Assembly: GCA_036365455.1 (NCBI GenBank)
Contig: JAWQUS010000010.1
Span: 12,346,501 to 12,410,500, forward strand
Direction: 5' to 3'
Length of the DNA: 64,000 nt
DNA from: Macrosoma leucophasiata
Lineage: Eukaryota > Arthropoda > Insecta > Lepidoptera > Hedylidae
Of the stretch, positions 63,785 to 64,000 are shown piece by piece (position 1 is the first letter of the stretch; the number at the start of each line of letters is the position of its first letter). The notes under the pieces were generated by a model. The model worked only from the letters and a program-made list of their open reading frames with translations, had not been told where the DNA came from and searched no databases. Made by a program: the position numbers and the translations under genes.

Positions 63785-64000
63785 CTGCCGCCTCCAAATA
63801 TCACATGATATTTGACGGATAGAATATGAGACCCACAGAAACAATCTGCAAAACAATGTCTTTGATGTATGTTGAAAGCCTTTGATGTACTATACATTTA
63901 TTTAATGCGTCGAACTCAGAAGAAACATGTACCAGTTCTAAACAATATTAGAAGTGATTTTCCAGCTGTGTAAACCGCTCACTTACCTGGTGAGATATGC
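63785..64000 (-). CDS. Candidate exons of a gene entering from the right edge
   Basis: A 61-bp block (63785-63845) lies between TTTTGCAG and GTAAGTG on the minus strand. A second GTAAGT donor lies at 63981-63986, with its exon running past the window end (from 63987). Two such good donors 200 bp apart on the same strand suggest small exons of a minus-strand gene. Two frames are open in the 61-bp block, so no protein can be assigned. Confidence 0.3.

Noticed and set aside
1..64000. CRISPR array, operons or bacterial signals
   Set aside because: The repeats here lack regular unique spacers, genes have introns, and no bacterial gene was seen.
1..64000. Integrated viral genes or LTR retroelements
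   Set aside because: No gag, protease, integrase, envelope or capsid-like frame and no long terminal repeats were seen. All reverse transcriptase pieces fit non-LTR elements.

Overview
The window looks like an AT-rich insect nuclear genome, almost certainly from a moth or butterfly (Lepidoptera). The evidence is a set of spliced RR-1 cuticular protein genes with tiny first coding exons, together with typical lepidopteran repeats: Helitrons ending in CTAG, tRNA-headed SINEs, RTE-like and CR1-like LINEs, a mellifera-type mariner and GTCTGTC-rich elements. No bacterial-type gene organisation is present. The species cannot be named from sequence alone.

Host genes are sparse. Four cuticular protein (CPR, RR-1) genes can be assembled exon by exon with in-phase GT-AG introns: CPR1 (minus, 3727-5276, 121 aa), CPR2 (minus, 25039-25693, 115 aa), CPR3 (minus, 35530-39325, 116 aa) and CPR4 (plus, 52712-57293, 122 aa). 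Each has a TATA box and a secretion signal, and the RR core sits at the same place in each RR exon. Two broken relatives accompany them. One is an orphan copy of the CPR2 promoter plus first coding exon at about 19.25-19.57 kb. The other is a degenerate copy of the CPR4 promoter plus first exon at about 59.63-60.2 kb, with an early stop and a lost splice donor. Together they are a cuticle-gene cluster evolving by duplication and pulled apart by transposons. Weaker exon candidates of unrecognised genes lie at the left edge (866-2388), at 30.3-33.0 kb and at the right edge (63785-64000).

Most of the rest is mobile DNA. From 0.2 to 3.5 kb there are Helitron and SINE pieces and nested hairpins. 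A roughly 1.7 kb non-autonomous Helitron lies at 6.4-8.2 kb, with a rearranged relative at 13.1-16.5 kb; both carry an RTE-like tail grown into a GGTGGC-rich array. A mariner with two frameshifts sits inside a Helitron at 17-18.2 kb. At 19.6-23.7 kb one LINE is inserted into another with a visible 7-bp target duplication. The stretch from 26 to 30 kb looks largely free of recognised repeats. From 34 to 47 kb there are LINE ends, SINEs, fold-back elements and a 0.5-kb inverted duplication. From 53 to 63 kb there are SINEs (tRNA-like and 5S-rRNA-like), MITEs and LINE tails, many inside CPR4 introns.

The most unusual structure is a 2.2-kb GC- and CpG-rich array at 47.2-49.5 kb. It is built from a 15-bp unit that is itself a small hairpin, has a higher-order repeat of about 430 bp, has matching end motifs, and has long open stretches on both strands. 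It is most likely a minisatellite, but the near-complete absence of frame-breaking indels deserves a test.
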